Source: CAZUMW01 sp964621615 (lineage in GTDB: Bacteria > Desulfobacterota > WTBG01 > CAIYCZ01 > CAIRTM01). Taken from it: DNA of 64,000 bases. Below, one piece after another: positions 26,445 through 34,763 of the stretch. The DNA lies in assembly GCA_964621615.1 (NCBI GenBank), contig CAZUMW010000022.1, forward strand, positions 1 to 64,000, read 5' to 3'. The notes beneath the pieces were generated by a model. That model made no database searches. It was not told the origin of the DNA and saw only the letters and a list, made by a program, of their open reading frames with translations. Both the position numbers and the translations under genes were made by a program. Within the stretch, counting starts at the first letter, position 1. Each line of letters opens with the position of its first letter.

Positions 26445-28169
26445 ATGAATTTTTTCACTGACAACAGCGACCTCACGTTTATTTTTAAAACCGGCGGGCT
26501 TGACGAGATTATCGCCATGTATGAGCCCGGGTTCGCCGACGCAGAGCGCTTCGACTACGCCCCGCGCTCAGCAGAGGATGCCCGCGACAGCTGCCGGCGC
26601 ATCTGCGAGCTGGCCGGCAGCATCGCCGCCGATATTATCGCACCGCTGGGAGAGCGCATAGACCGCGAGCAGAACACCATACAAAAGGGGCGCGTGCTCT
26701 ATTCAGAGCCGGTGCAGCAGTGCGTTCGCGCGCTGCGGCAGGCAGAGCTTATGGGCTGCACCATATCGCGTGACTACGGCGGCCTGAACCTTCCTCAGTT
26801 TGTGTTTACGATGCTTGTCGAAATTATCTCCCGGGCCGATGCCAGCATTCAGAACATTTTTGGCCTGCAGGGAATAAGCGGCATTATCGAAAATTTTGCC
26901 GATGAGACCATAAAGGAAAAATATCTGCCGCTGTTTGCCGCCGGCTCGGTGACGGGCGCCATGGCCCTGACCGAGGACGAGGCGGGAAGCGACCTGCAGA
27001 ATGTAAAAACCAGCGCCCGGCAGGAGGCGGACGGATCCTGGCGCATAAACGGCGTCAAGCGCTTTATTACAAACGGCGGCGCGGAGGTGCTGCTGGTGCT
27101 GGCCCGCTCCGAGCCGGGAACCACAGACGGGCTGGGGCTGAGCCTTTTTCTGTGCGAGGGAGACGAAACTGTCCGCGTTCGGCGCCTTGAGGACAAGCTC
27201 GGCATACACGGCTCCCCCACCTGCGAAATGACGTTTTCAGACACCCCCGCCTATCTGATCGGCGAGCGCCAGCGCGGCCTTGTTACCTATGTGCTTGCCC
27301 TGCTCAACGGGGCCCGCCTTGCCACTGCTGCCCAGGCCATCGGCATAGCACAGGCAGCCTACACCGAAGCGCGGGACTATGCGCGCGTGCGAAAGCAGTA
27401 CGGCCGCAGAATCGAAACGCTTGGACCCGTCGCGGACATGCTCGTTTCGATGAAGACAGCTATCGAGGCGGCGCGCGCCCTGACCTATGAAACCGCCCGC
27501 ATCATGGATCTGTCCGTGGGAACCGACGCGCGCCTGAAAAAACAGGCGCTCGAGCCGGCGGAAAAAAAGCAGCTCCGAAAAGATGCCAAGCGCTATGAGC
27601 GGCTTACCATGCTGCTGACTTCGCTCACAAAGTATTATGCATCCGAGATGAGCGTCAGGGTGACGCACGATGCCATGCAGGTGCTCGGCGGGAGCGGATA
27701 CATGCGCGACTACCCTGTTGAAAAGTATTACCGCGATGCGCGCATTACGAGCATATACGAGGGAACCTCTCAGATGCAGGTGCTGAGCGCATACCGGGGC
27801 ATCGTCGCGGGAACGCTGGAGAAATATGTGGAGGAGTGTGCGGCCGGGCTTACCCTTCGGCAGCAGGCGGCGCCGGCAAAAAAGCTGGCAAAGGCCCGGG
27901 CGCTTTTGAGAGACTGCGCGGGACGCCTTTCAGAATCGAGGGACAGCCGCGTTGTCGAGCTTTACAGCCGGACGATCGTAGACATGGCCGTTGATATCCT
28001 GCTTGGATATCTGCTTCTGAAACAGTCCAGCCACTGCACCAGAAAGCTTTGCATTGCGCGCAGGTTCGTTAACGCCCTTGAGCCCCGCCTGGGGATGCAC
28101 GCCCGCCTGATAAAAAAAGGCGACACAGCTGCAGTTACTCATTTCGACCAGATTGTAAACGAGGACTGA
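26445..28169 (+). CDS. Acyl-CoA dehydrogenase
   Basis: A 574-residue flavoenzyme, longer than the common 380 because it has an N-terminal extension of about 50 residues and a C-terminal extension of about 130. Core motifs: AMALTEDEAGSDLQNVKT (FAD and substrate loop), RFITNGG, RKQYGRRIETLGPVADML, and MQVLGGSGYMRDYPVEKYYRDARI. The catalytic base is expected to be the Glu of SIYEGTSQMQ. It oxidises an acyl-CoA to the enoyl-CoA and passes electrons to the EtfAB encoded just upstream. The extended form resembles the AcdA/FadE12-like group with a DUF-type C-terminal helical domain. The acyl substrate cannot be told from sequence. Confidence 0.9.
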   Translation: MNFFTDNSDLTFIFKTGGLDEIIAMYEPGFADAERFDYAPRSAEDARDSCRRICELAGSIAADIIAPLGERIDREQNTIQKGRVLYSEPVQQCVRALRQAELMGCTISRDYGGLNLPQFVFTMLVEIISRADASIQNIFGLQGISGIIENFADETIKEKYLPLFAAGSVTGAMALTEDEAGSDLQNVKTSARQEADGSWRINGVKRFITNGGAEVLLVLARSEPGTTDGLGLSLFLCEGDETVRVRRLEDKLGIHGSPTCEMTFSDTPAYLIGERQRGLVTYVLALLNGARLATAAQAIGIAQAAYTEARDYARVRKQYGRRIETLGPVADMLVSMKTAIEAARALTYETARIMDLSVGTDARLKKQALEPAEKKQLRKDAKRYERLTMLLTSLTKYYASEMSVRVTHDAMQVLGGSGYMRDYPVEKYYRDARITSIYEGTSQMQVLSAYRGIVAGTLEKYVEECAAGLTLRQQAAPAKKLAKARALLRDCAGRLSESRDSRVVELYSRTIVDMAVDILLGYLLLKQSSHCTRKLCIARRFVNALEPRLGMHARLIKKGDTAAVTHFDQIVNED

Positions 28170-28485
28170 TCCCCGCGGTTCTCCATCCTGACCGCCTGCG
28201 TGTTTGCCCGGCCGTCATGGCGTTATTCCTCTCTGTGCCGCAAATAGTATTCCCGGAGCAATGAAAAAGCCCTTCACATGCCGGATACCCCGAAAAGAAC
28301 GGCACTGTTAATCAGCGGTGAAATTGTGGGCAGCGCTCATGACGGGAGACATGTTGACAGGTCTTCGTTTTTGCCGCACAATAATAGTATCATGCGGCCG
28401 GCAGGAGCACGCAGCCCGGCTGCCGCTCCGCCGAGAGCGCTGTGTTCGGATTCACAAAAAAATGAGCTCCTCATAAGGCAATAAC
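28170..28485. other. Intergenic region
   Basis: A 316-base region after the acyl-CoA dehydrogenase gene. A 68-codon frame at 28278-28484 has no ribosome binding site or recognisable features and is probably not a gene. A candidate promoter lies at 28354-28382. I see no clear terminator for the etf operon. Confidence 0.5.
28354..28382 (+). promoter_or_regulatory. Candidate promoter
   Basis: TTGACA (28354-28359), 17 bases, then CACAAT (28377-28382), four of six matches at -10. It would drive the exported C45-like hydrolase about 100 bases downstream. Confidence 0.4.
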
Positions 28486-29775
28486 ATGATGCCCCCCCGT
28501 TTTTTTTGCGGCAGGCTGTTCCATGCGTCGATCTGTGCCGGTATTGCTGTTTTGCTGCTCTGCAATACCGCCGCTGCCGGCGTAAAAGGCAGCCTTGATA
28601 CGGTCAGCGGCCTGCGCGTGCTGACCGTCTGGGGAACCCCGTATCAGCGGGGGTACGCACACGGGTATCTCCTTGCCGAGGATATTTATGCCCTCCTTGA
28701 AGACTACATGCTCGGCGAAATCTTTGACACGGATAACTATTTTTATACAACGCTTCTGCTTATGTATTATGTCCGCGTCCCATTCCCCCTGCAGCGGGAG
28801 ATCGCGGGCATTTTTGCCGGAATGCGTGAGGCTCTTGGCGAGGCGGGCCTTTACAGCGCAAAGCTTTCCCGCGATTTTATGCCCATAGATCTGATCCGTT
28901 TCAATATGGTGGAAATATTCCCGCTTGAGTTCGAAAGCCGCACCCTGTGCTCATCCGCCTCTGCCTGGGACAGCGGAACCGCTGACGGGTCACCGATGAT
29001 GGTGCGCAATCTGGACTTCGGGTCTCCCGGCGATCTTGCTGAAAAAAACAGCATTATTATTGTATATAAGCACCGCAGAGGCCTGCTTGCTCCCCGGCGG
29101 TGGATTTCGTTTGCCTGGCCCGGGTTTGTCGGGTGCCTTACCGGGATGAATGAAAAGGGCGTCACCGCTGCCGTGCAGTATGCAAACACAAACCCATCGG
29201 TTGAAGACCTGATGATTCAGATTCCACGCGTATATACGCCGCTTTCGTTTGTCGTCCGGCGGGGCCTTGAATCGCGCAGCCGCGGGATGCGAAAAAATCC
29301 TATCGGCAGCATGTTCAGGCGGCTTCTGATTACGCCGGTCGCAGGGTCGTATAATCTTCACATGATAGCTCCGGATGCTGTGCAAAGGGGGCCCGCAGCC
29401 GAGGAGGCTGCAGTAATCGAGGGCAACAATATATGGACGGGATTCCGCACATACCGCTATAACAGCATGGATGAGCCTCGCCTGAATGCCGATTGCTTTC
29501 TTGCTGCCACCAATCACCACCGGAAAATAATTCCGCCAGTTGAATGCCCCCGCTATGAAACAATAGTGGATGCGCTCAACAGCCTCAGCAAGCTCGATAT
29601 GCAGGCGGGGTTTTCCATTCTGCGCTCGGTGGCACAGGATGAGGGGCCGATGCATACCGTGCAGATGATCGGCATGAGCGCCGCCAGCCGTGAGCTTATG
29701 ATTTCCTTTGGCGGGGATGAGCGGTCAGCCTATGAAAAAGAACCCGTCCCCCTGACATGGAACGATCTGTTTTAA
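28486..29775 (+). CDS. Exported C45-type acyltransferase/amidohydrolase-like protein
   Basis: A 429-residue protein with a signal peptide (SICAGIAVLLLCNTAAAG). It resembles the C45 (acyl-CoA:6-aminopenicillanate acyltransferase) group of Ntn hydrolases. An N-terminal GTPYQRGYAHGYLLAEDI is followed by a candidate nucleophile, C155, in TLCSSASAW, then MMVRNLDFGSPGDL, and FVGCLTGMNEKGVTAAVQY. In such enzymes autocleavage just before the Cys exposes the nucleophile. The likely role is amide or ester cleavage in the periplasm on an unknown substrate. The start may be either of two adjacent ATG codons; neither has a good ribosome binding site. The gene appears to be monocistronic. Confidence 0.78.
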   Translation: MMPPRFFCGRLFHASICAGIAVLLLCNTAAAGVKGSLDTVSGLRVLTVWGTPYQRGYAHGYLLAEDIYALLEDYMLGEIFDTDNYFYTTLLLMYYVRVPFPLQREIAGIFAGMREALGEAGLYSAKLSRDFMPIDLIRFNMVEIFPLEFESRTLCSSASAWDSGTADGSPMMVRNLDFGSPGDLAEKNSIIIVYKHRRGLLAPRRWISFAWPGFVGCLTGMNEKGVTAAVQYANTNPSVEDLMIQIPRVYTPLSFVVRRGLESRSRGMRKNPIGSMFRRLLITPVAGSYNLHMIAPDAVQRGPAAEEAAVIEGNNIWTGFRTYRYNSMDEPRLNADCFLAATNHHRKIIPPVECPRYETIVDALNSLSKLDMQAGFSILRSVAQDEGPMHTVQMIGMSAASRELMISFGGDERSAYEKEPVPLTWNDLF

Positions 29776-29812
29776 CAGCGTACAGCTTCCTGCCCGGAAT
29801 ACATATTTTTCT

Positions 29813-29840
29813 TTGCTTCCGATTGCAGAGGCCGTATAAT
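29813..29840 (+). promoter_or_regulatory. Candidate sigma70 promoter
   Basis: TTGCTT (29813-29818), 16 bases, then a perfect TATAAT (29835-29840), about 55 bases upstream of the cysteine-containing small protein at 29894. Confidence 0.5.
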
Positions 29841-29893
29841 TTTATGAGATATGGGCCGTAAGCGAACAATCACACCGGCATGCGGTGACGGAT

Positions 29894-30274
29894 ATGCAGC
29901 TTATCAGCTTTGATGAGATGAAAAATCGCTATTATGGCGGAGAGGACTCCCTGGAGCTTACTGTTGAAAAGTGGGAGCGGATTCATGCATATTCAAAAAG
30001 CGTTTTCAATCTGTCGCACTATCAGGAGCTGCTGCAGGGCGCTGTCGTGCCGATTTTTTTATGTACCGAATATGCAAATCAATGTCGCATGTGCCCGATT
30101 TACGGCATTTGCAAACAGGGGACTTCTGAACACTGGACAAACCTGATACGGGTTATGGAGGCCTATGCGGTGGCAGGCGATTTGCTTCCCCGTGAGACCC
30201 TTGTTAATCACATAGATGTTTTTCTTAACAAGCTGCGGCAATGCCGTACAGATGCTCTGGCCCGCGCCCATTGA
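29894..30274 (+). CDS. Small cysteine-motif protein, unknown function
   Basis: A 126-residue soluble protein. A central segment, PIFLCTEYANQCRMCPIYGICKQG, has four cysteines spaced C-x7-C-x2-C-x5-C, suggesting a zinc or iron-sulfur site. The flanks are helical. I chose the ATG at 29894 because GGTGACGG precedes it closely; a GTG three codons earlier is possible. A good promoter lies 55 bases upstream. A 54-codon gene follows on the same strand. No family is recognised. Confidence 0.65.
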   Translation: MQLISFDEMKNRYYGGEDSLELTVEKWERIHAYSKSVFNLSHYQELLQGAVVPIFLCTEYANQCRMCPIYGICKQGTSEHWTNLIRVMEAYAVAGDLLPRETLVNHIDVFLNKLRQCRTDALARAH

Positions 30275-30332
30275 TATCACCGGCGCGCTGTTTACGATCA
30301 TTGTTCTCTGAAACGTTCATGGAGGGTGTGCT

Positions 30333-30497
30333 ATGAGCGATAAAAAGCACAATCAGGAAGATTTGGATGAACTTTTTGCCGTTTTTGACAAAAAATACAA
30401 TGAATTTGAACAAAAATATACTAATATAGAGCACAACATTAAAAAATATTCAGAAGAAAACGACGATGAACCCGGTCACAACGACCATGAAATATAG
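30333..30497 (+). CDS. Short acidic helical protein (54 residues)
   Basis: A short gene with a strong GGAGG eight bases before its ATG. The product is hydrophilic and probably one helix (EDLDELFAVFDKKYNEFEQ), followed by a disordered acidic-His tail (DDEPGHNDHE). It has no Cys and no membrane segment. It is placed 58 bases after the cysteine-motif gene and may share its transcript. Its function is unknown. Confidence 0.55.
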   Translation: MSDKKHNQEDLDELFAVFDKKYNEFEQKYTNIEHNIKKYSEENDDEPGHNDHEI

Positions 30498-30535
30498 ATT
30501 TTTTTCGTTTTTCATTCTAAATATTGTATTTTTTA

Positions 30536-30572
30536 TTGACAAAAAGCACAACATTTTGTAAAAGGATATAAT
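30536..30572 (+). promoter_or_regulatory. Candidate promoter of the HTH gene
   Basis: TTGACA (30536-30541) with TAAAAG after 17 bases (30559-30564), plus a separate perfect TATAAT at 30567-30572. Either -10 could serve. The stretch is the most AT-rich in this part of the window. Confidence 0.45.
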
Positions 30573-30625
30573 AACGTGTAAGAAATGGGATACAGAAACA
30601 ACACCGGAAAAAAGAGGGAGAACTG

Positions 30626-30829
30626 ATGCCAGAAATAATGACCCCCAAAGAGGTTGCCAGCTACCTGAAAATGTCTGTGCTCACTGTCTATAAACATGCA
30701 AAACAGGGAACAATACCAGGGTTTCGCGTTGGAAATTCCTGGCGATTTGATAAAAAGAAAATTGATGAAGTGCTTCTAAATGGAGGGGATGAATCCCGGG
30801 AAGAACTCAAGAGCAATACGGGAGAATAA
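30626..30829 (+). CDS. Excisionase-type HTH DNA-binding protein
   Basis: A 67-residue protein of the HTH_17/MerR-like excisionase fold. TPKEVASYLKMSVLTVYKHAK forms the helix-turn-helix, and IPGFRVGNSWRFDKKKIDE forms the wing typical of the family. The ATG has a good GAGGGAG site. Such proteins act as small transcription factors or as recombination directionality factors. No integrase or attachment site is seen nearby, so a regulatory role is more likely than a mobile-element role. The target is unknown. Confidence 0.85.
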   Translation: MPEIMTPKEVASYLKMSVLTVYKHAKQGTIPGFRVGNSWRFDKKKIDEVLLNGGDESREELKSNTGE

Positions 30830-31126
30830 CCAACGGGGCCGTTTTATATTCCCGATGCTGTGTTATTGATGTATTCGCAAAGCCCCGGGCCGGTATGGGC
30901 TGTTTGTGCGGTGCCGCCCTTTGTCCCGGCAGCCGGTGTCATCCATAGCCCCCGGCGGGCGAATGCAGCCAGACCCCCCGGCGGCTGCCGACTCAGAGGC
31001 TGAAGCTGTGCGGGGTTACGTTATTATGCAGTACCTGCCGAACCATTTCCTCGAAATATTACGTTACTGCACACAAGGGAATCCGCACTAAATCATATTT
31101 ATCACGTAACAGAGGCGCCCGACAGT
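30830..31126. other. Intergenic region with TTACGTTA repeats
   Basis: A 297-base region. It has TTACGTTA at 31016-31023 and 31059-31066 (43 bases apart, about four helical turns), and an inverted related site, TCACGTAAC, at 31102-31110, just ahead of the next gene. A 61-codon frame here (30906-31091) looks spurious. The repeats might be an operator for the neighbouring HTH protein; this is a guess. Confidence 0.35.
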
Positions 31127-31750
31127 ATGGAGATACATCCCCTGTATTTGGTTGAGCTTATCCTGCTGTTACTGTGCTTTCCAGCTGTGGCGGTGTACAC
31201 CTATATGCGTCACCGCCGGATGCGTTCGCAGGGCACCCCGGTTGCCGAGTTTGCGGATGAGCACGATTTGCAGCAGGTGGTGCTTGGCGGCTCTTTCGAT
31301 ATTTCACGGAAAAAAGTATGGTGCAGGGTGCGGATAACCTGGCAGCTGCAGGCCGAGCGCGTTCCCGCCGGCGCTGACTGTCACCGTTATACTGTGGTCC
31401 TTACCGGTGATCAGGGCCGGGAGCTTTTCCGGGAGGAGCGGTCCATGTCTGATTTTTTCGACTGCTGCTGGCCTGCAGACAGGCAGCACAGACAGGGGGG
31501 TGCGCATCTGTATCAGGGCGATGCCGTGCTGGTGGAGTTTCTCGCTCCTGCAGCGGGAACATACGGGCTGCGCTTCAGCCTGAGCGCCCGCGAAGAGGGA
31601 TCCCGGATGACGGCGGTCTGCCTGCACATAAAGGAAAAAGTGCTGCCGCATAAAGGCAGAAACAAAATACACACAACCGTTGATGTGCGTAAAATAAAGC
31701 CGGCCTCTGAAAAAGATGATCCATCCGGAGAGCAGTCAGCGCCCCGGTGA
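31127..31750 (+). CDS. Membrane-anchored protein of unknown function
   Basis: A 207-residue protein with one N-terminal membrane helix (YLVELILLLLCFPAVAVYTY) followed by RHRRMR. The positive charges after the helix suggest the rest is cytoplasmic. The body is rich in beta strands (VWCRVRITWQLQAERV, RYTVVLTGDQG, AGTYGLRFSLSA), and the basic C-terminal tail is probably disordered. I do not recognise a domain. It sits 73 bases upstream of rpe in the same direction and may be co-transcribed. Confidence 0.6.
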   Translation: MEIHPLYLVELILLLLCFPAVAVYTYMRHRRMRSQGTPVAEFADEHDLQQVVLGGSFDISRKKVWCRVRITWQLQAERVPAGADCHRYTVVLTGDQGRELFREERSMSDFFDCCWPADRQHRQGGAHLYQGDAVLVEFLAPAAGTYGLRFSLSAREEGSRMTAVCLHIKEKVLPHKGRNKIHTTVDVRKIKPASEKDDPSGEQSAPR

Positions 31751-31823
31751 CCCATATTTGACAACGTGGTAAAAAGTCAAAAACAGTACGGAACCGTCAT
31801 ATTTCAGTCAAAGGAACATATAT

Positions 31824-32486
31824 ATGCAGAAAAAAATAGCGCCGTCCATTCTGTCCGCCGATTTTTCCTGCCTTGGAGAGGAAATACGCCTTCTGGAGGA
31901 GGCCGGGGCGGACTATATTCACATTGACGTCATGGATGGACATTTTGTGCCCAACATAACCATCGGGCCGCTTATTGTTGAGGCGGCGCGCACAGCAACC
32001 GGCCTGCCCCTTGACGTGCATCTCATGATCGAAAACCCGGATGCGTATATTGATATGTTTGCCGAAGCCGGCAGCTCAATTCTCACCGTGCACCCCGAGG
32101 CTGTGTATCATCTGCACCGGACGCTGCAGCACATAAAAAGCAGGGGCGTTATTCCTGCGGTTTCCCTGAATCCGGCGACGCCGCTGTCTGTGCTGGATCA
32201 CATACTCGATGATGTTGAGATGATTCTCATTATGACGGTGAACCCCGGATTCGGCGGCCAGAAATTCATCCCTGCAATGATCGATAAAATAACCGCGCTG
32301 AAGCAAAAAATCCTCAGCGCCGGTAAAAATATTCCCATAGAGGTTGACGGGGGGATCGTGATCGGCAATATCGAAGACGCAGCCCGGGCCGGGGCTGATA
32401 TTTTTGTGTCGGGGTCGGGTATTCTGAAGACACCCAATTATGCACACACGATCGCAGAGATGAAAAAAAAGCTGAACAGTGTATGA
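31824..32486 (+). CDS. rpe: Ribulose-phosphate 3-epimerase
   Basis: A 220-residue TIM-barrel enzyme that interconverts ribulose 5-phosphate and xylulose 5-phosphate in the pentose phosphate pathway. Signature motifs are all present: SILSADFSCLGEEI, HIDVMDGHFVPNITIGP (metal-binding His-Asp), LPLDVHLMIENPD, MTVNPGFGGQKFIP and IEVDGGI (catalytic Asp). The ATG is preceded by AAAGGAA. Length and motifs are normal. A hairpin overlapping the stop codon probably ends the transcript. Confidence 0.95.
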   Translation: MQKKIAPSILSADFSCLGEEIRLLEEAGADYIHIDVMDGHFVPNITIGPLIVEAARTATGLPLDVHLMIENPDAYIDMFAEAGSSILTVHPEAVYHLHRTLQHIKSRGVIPAVSLNPATPLSVLDHILDDVEMILIMTVNPGFGGQKFIPAMIDKITALKQKILSAGKNIPIEVDGGIVIGNIEDAARAGADIFVSGSGILKTPNYAHTIAEMKKKLNSV

Positions 32487-32514
32487 AAAGGCGGCATTGC
32501 GCCGCTGCCTTTTC
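32485..32514 (+). terminator. Hairpin terminator of rpe
   Basis: GAAAAGGC (32485-32492) pairs perfectly with GCCTTTTC (32507-32514), with an inner GGC/GCC pair. The stem begins in the rpe stop codon, and the T-run is inside the right arm. Confidence 0.6.
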
Positions 32515-32829
32515 AGCGATTAAAAGAGCCGCTCAGGACGGGGGGAGTCTTGAGCGGCTGCATATAGAAACACTTCCGCAAAAAGGAAGAGGTTGCCTGT
32601 CAGACTATCCATCGGCATTTAATGCTGCATTAAGAATGATTTAATTTATGGTTAACTGCAGCGCCGCCCCACCTTCTTTCCCGTATTCGTTATTTTCTTC
32701 CCCTTTTGCCTGTTTTGAAAAAGTATTGAACCTGTTGCGTGCGGTGTCTATATAAAAAGAGGGCTGCGATGCGCGCGCTCCGGAAAAGCGTGCATCGCTT
32801 CGTGATTGTATCCAGAGGAAACAAAGGCC
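32487..32829. other. Intergenic region with two hairpins
   Basis: This 343-base gap lies between rpe and the ferritin-VIT1 gene. The left 75 bases hold the rpe terminator and a second, stronger hairpin (32527-32559). The remainder shows no RNA gene. The last 20 bases carry AGAGGAAACAAAGG before the next start. Confidence 0.6.
32527..32559. terminator. GC-rich hairpin, possible second terminator
   Basis: AGCCGCTCAGGAC (32527-32539) and GTCTTGAGCGGCT (32547-32559) pair with one mismatch around a GGGGGGA loop. There is no T-run after it on the plus strand; the minus strand has TCTTTTAA. It is a strong stem and may act as a back-up terminator or an mRNA-stabilising end. Confidence 0.45.
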
Positions 32830-33702
32830 ATGAAAGATTCAGACCGGCTCTATCAGCAGCTGCATACGTTCCAGAAAAACGAGATAACCGAATATCACAT
32901 TTATACAAAGCTTGCCCGTGTGTGCAGAGATGCAGGGAACAGCAGAGTGCTGAGCCGTATAGCAGAGGACGAGCGCCGCCATTATGACATACTGCGCACC
33001 TATACGGACAGGGATGCCCGGCCCGACATGCTTCGGGTGTGGTTTTATTACTGGCTTTGCCGTATTGCAGGGGTTACGTTCGGCATCAAGCTGATGGAGA
33101 GCGGGGAAAGCAGGGCGCAGGAAAACTACACCGGAATAACGCAGCAGATTCCCGAAGCGGGAGATATCGTAAAAGAGGAAAATGATCACGAGGAGGCGCT
33201 GATAGCGCTCATTGACGAAGAGCGTCTCCGCTATACCGGGTCGATGGTTCTGGGGCTCAACGACGCGCTGGTGGAGCTGACCGGGGCTCTGGCAGGATTT
33301 ACGCTGGCGCTTCAGAATTCGCAGCTTATTGCCCTTACCGGGCTGGTAACCGGCATTGCTGCGGCGCTGTCGATGGCTGCGTCGGAATATCTTTCTACAA
33401 AGACGGAAGAGACCGAAAAAAATCCGGTCAGGGCTTCAGCGTATACGGGAGCCGCCTATTTCGTTACGGTTATTGTTCTCATACTTCCCTATCTGCTGCT
33501 TGCCAATTATTATATAAGCCTTGTCTGTGTTGTGTGTACAGCCGTGCTGATAATCGCCCTGTTCACCTATTATATATCTGTAGCGCAGGGGCTGTGTTTT
33601 AAAAAGCGATTTTTCGAAATGGCGGGGCTGAGCCTGGGCGTTACCGCAATAAGCTTTGTTGTGGGAATCGCGGCGCGGCAGGTGCTTGGAGTCGATGTGT
33701 AA
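32830..33702 (+). CDS. Ferritin-like/VIT1-CCC1 fusion, iron or manganese transporter (MbfA-like)
   Basis: A protein of about 290 residues. Residues 1-130 form a ferritin-like four-helix region with metal-ligand candidates in EITEYHIYTKLA and EDERRHYDIL. Residues 140-290 form a VIT1/CCC1-type membrane domain (VLGLNDALVELTGALAGF, then AAALSMAASEYLSTKTEE) with four to five membrane segments. This is the architecture of the erythrin-vacuolar iron transport family, including MbfA, which exports iron or manganese to limit oxidative stress. The ATG at 32830 is chosen for its AAAGG site and because the helix begins right after it. It is monocistronic. Confidence 0.88.
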   Translation: MKDSDRLYQQLHTFQKNEITEYHIYTKLARVCRDAGNSRVLSRIAEDERRHYDILRTYTDRDARPDMLRVWFYYWLCRIAGVTFGIKLMESGESRAQENYTGITQQIPEAGDIVKEENDHEEALIALIDEERLRYTGSMVLGLNDALVELTGALAGFTLALQNSQLIALTGLVTGIAAALSMAASEYLSTKTEETEKNPVRASAYTGAAYFVTVIVLILPYLLLANYYISLVCVVCTAVLIIALFTYYISVAQGLCFKKRFFEMAGLSLGVTAISFVVGIAARQVLGVDV

Positions 33703-33801
33703 GGGCTTGCACGGCAAAGGAATGTTGTTTTAACGCACGTCAGCCGTACCGTGGCGTCCGGAGTGCCTGCGGGGAGCGCGCAGGGATGCTATCAGCAAGC
33801 G

Positions 33802-34521
33802 CTATAATCGTTCGAAGCTTCTGCTCAGCTGGGCTGTTGCCTGCTTGAGCAGTTTTTGAAGCATCCCGATTGCTGCGTCGGCCGGGATCTTTTTCGAGAC
33901 AAGATAATCGGAGTATTTAATAAACTGCGTCAGACGGTTTCTGTCGCTTACCGCGGTTTCAAGCGTGTAGGAAAAATAATCATCAGATGCGCTTATATTG
34001 TTATTGTGTACATAGGCGATCAGCTCCTCATAATATACCTGTCTGCTCTTTTCGTCTTCAAGGCGATTTACAACCAGATCAAGAAATTTTTTATAAAATT
34101 TAGCCTGCATCACCTCGGGCACGGTTGTAATGAGCGTGCCGTCAAATTCGCATAAAATTGCCGTCCCCGCGCCCGAAACATATGCGCTTGCGCGCCGCGG
34201 CTGCCCGGGATCACACACGACCAGCTCCCCGAACACGTCCCCCTTGTGCAGAACGCCGACGGTTATTTCAGTGTCATCGCGCTTTTTGCGGAGCTCCACG
34301 CTTCCCTGAATAATCACATAAAAATGCTGATCAAAAACGCCCTGAGCAAAAACGGCCTTTCCGGGATCAAACTTTTTCCACTTTATTAATCGATCTTCGC
34401 TTATTATAGCGCTCAGCTCTTCGACTGAGAAAATATTGAAAAACAAGACGCCGTAAAGAAGCTGAACGAATTTTTTCAGCTTTTCGTTTTGATAGTGATC
34501 GCCGTAGTTCTGTTCGCTCAT
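33802..34521 (-). CDS. Cyclic-nucleotide-binding domain protein without HTH
   Basis: A 239-residue protein with one cNMP-binding domain at residues about 30-150: FDPGKAVFAQGVFDQHFYVI, then LHKGDVFGELVVCDPGQPRRASAY, which contains the phosphate-binding cassette (GEL...PRRASA) with its conserved Arg. The C-terminal 90 residues are helical and carry no helix-turn-helix, so it is not a classic CRP/FNR activator; the helical part may contact a partner. The ATG at 34521 is preferred over an upstream start. It is divergent from the 1000-residue kinase gene. Confidence 0.8.
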   Translation of the reverse strand: MSEQNYGDHYQNEKLKKFVQLLYGVLFFNIFSVEELSAIISEDRLIKWKKFDPGKAVFAQGVFDQHFYVIIQGSVELRKKRDDTEITVGVLHKGDVFGELVVCDPGQPRRASAYVSGAGTAILCEFDGTLITTVPEVMQAKFYKKFLDLVVNRLEDEKSRQVYYEELIAYVHNNNISASDDYFSYTLETAVSDRNRLTQFIKYSDYLVSKKIPADAAIGMLQKLLKQATAQLSRSFERL

Positions 34522-34763
34522 AAGCCGGTGTCTCGTGTTCAAAAATGGGCAGCCGGCTGCAGCAGGCCGGCTGATCGTTTTCTTTTGAAATGCTTTCAGT
34601 CTAAGAAATAAAAGTGCGAAAGTCAACACAGCGCATGCGATGTTTCGCGTGGGCGCCCAGTCGAGGATTTTCCCATTATATGCTTATGTTTATAACGGTA
34701 AGTCCGATAGCAAAAGACAGCGGCCAGTTGAGAAATGAACGTATAAAAAACCCCGGGATAGCC

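Noticed and set aside
28278..28484. A 68-codon open frame between the acyl-CoA dehydrogenase and the exported hydrolase.
   Set aside because: No ribosome binding site, composition unlike neighbouring genes, and a candidate promoter for the next gene lies inside it.
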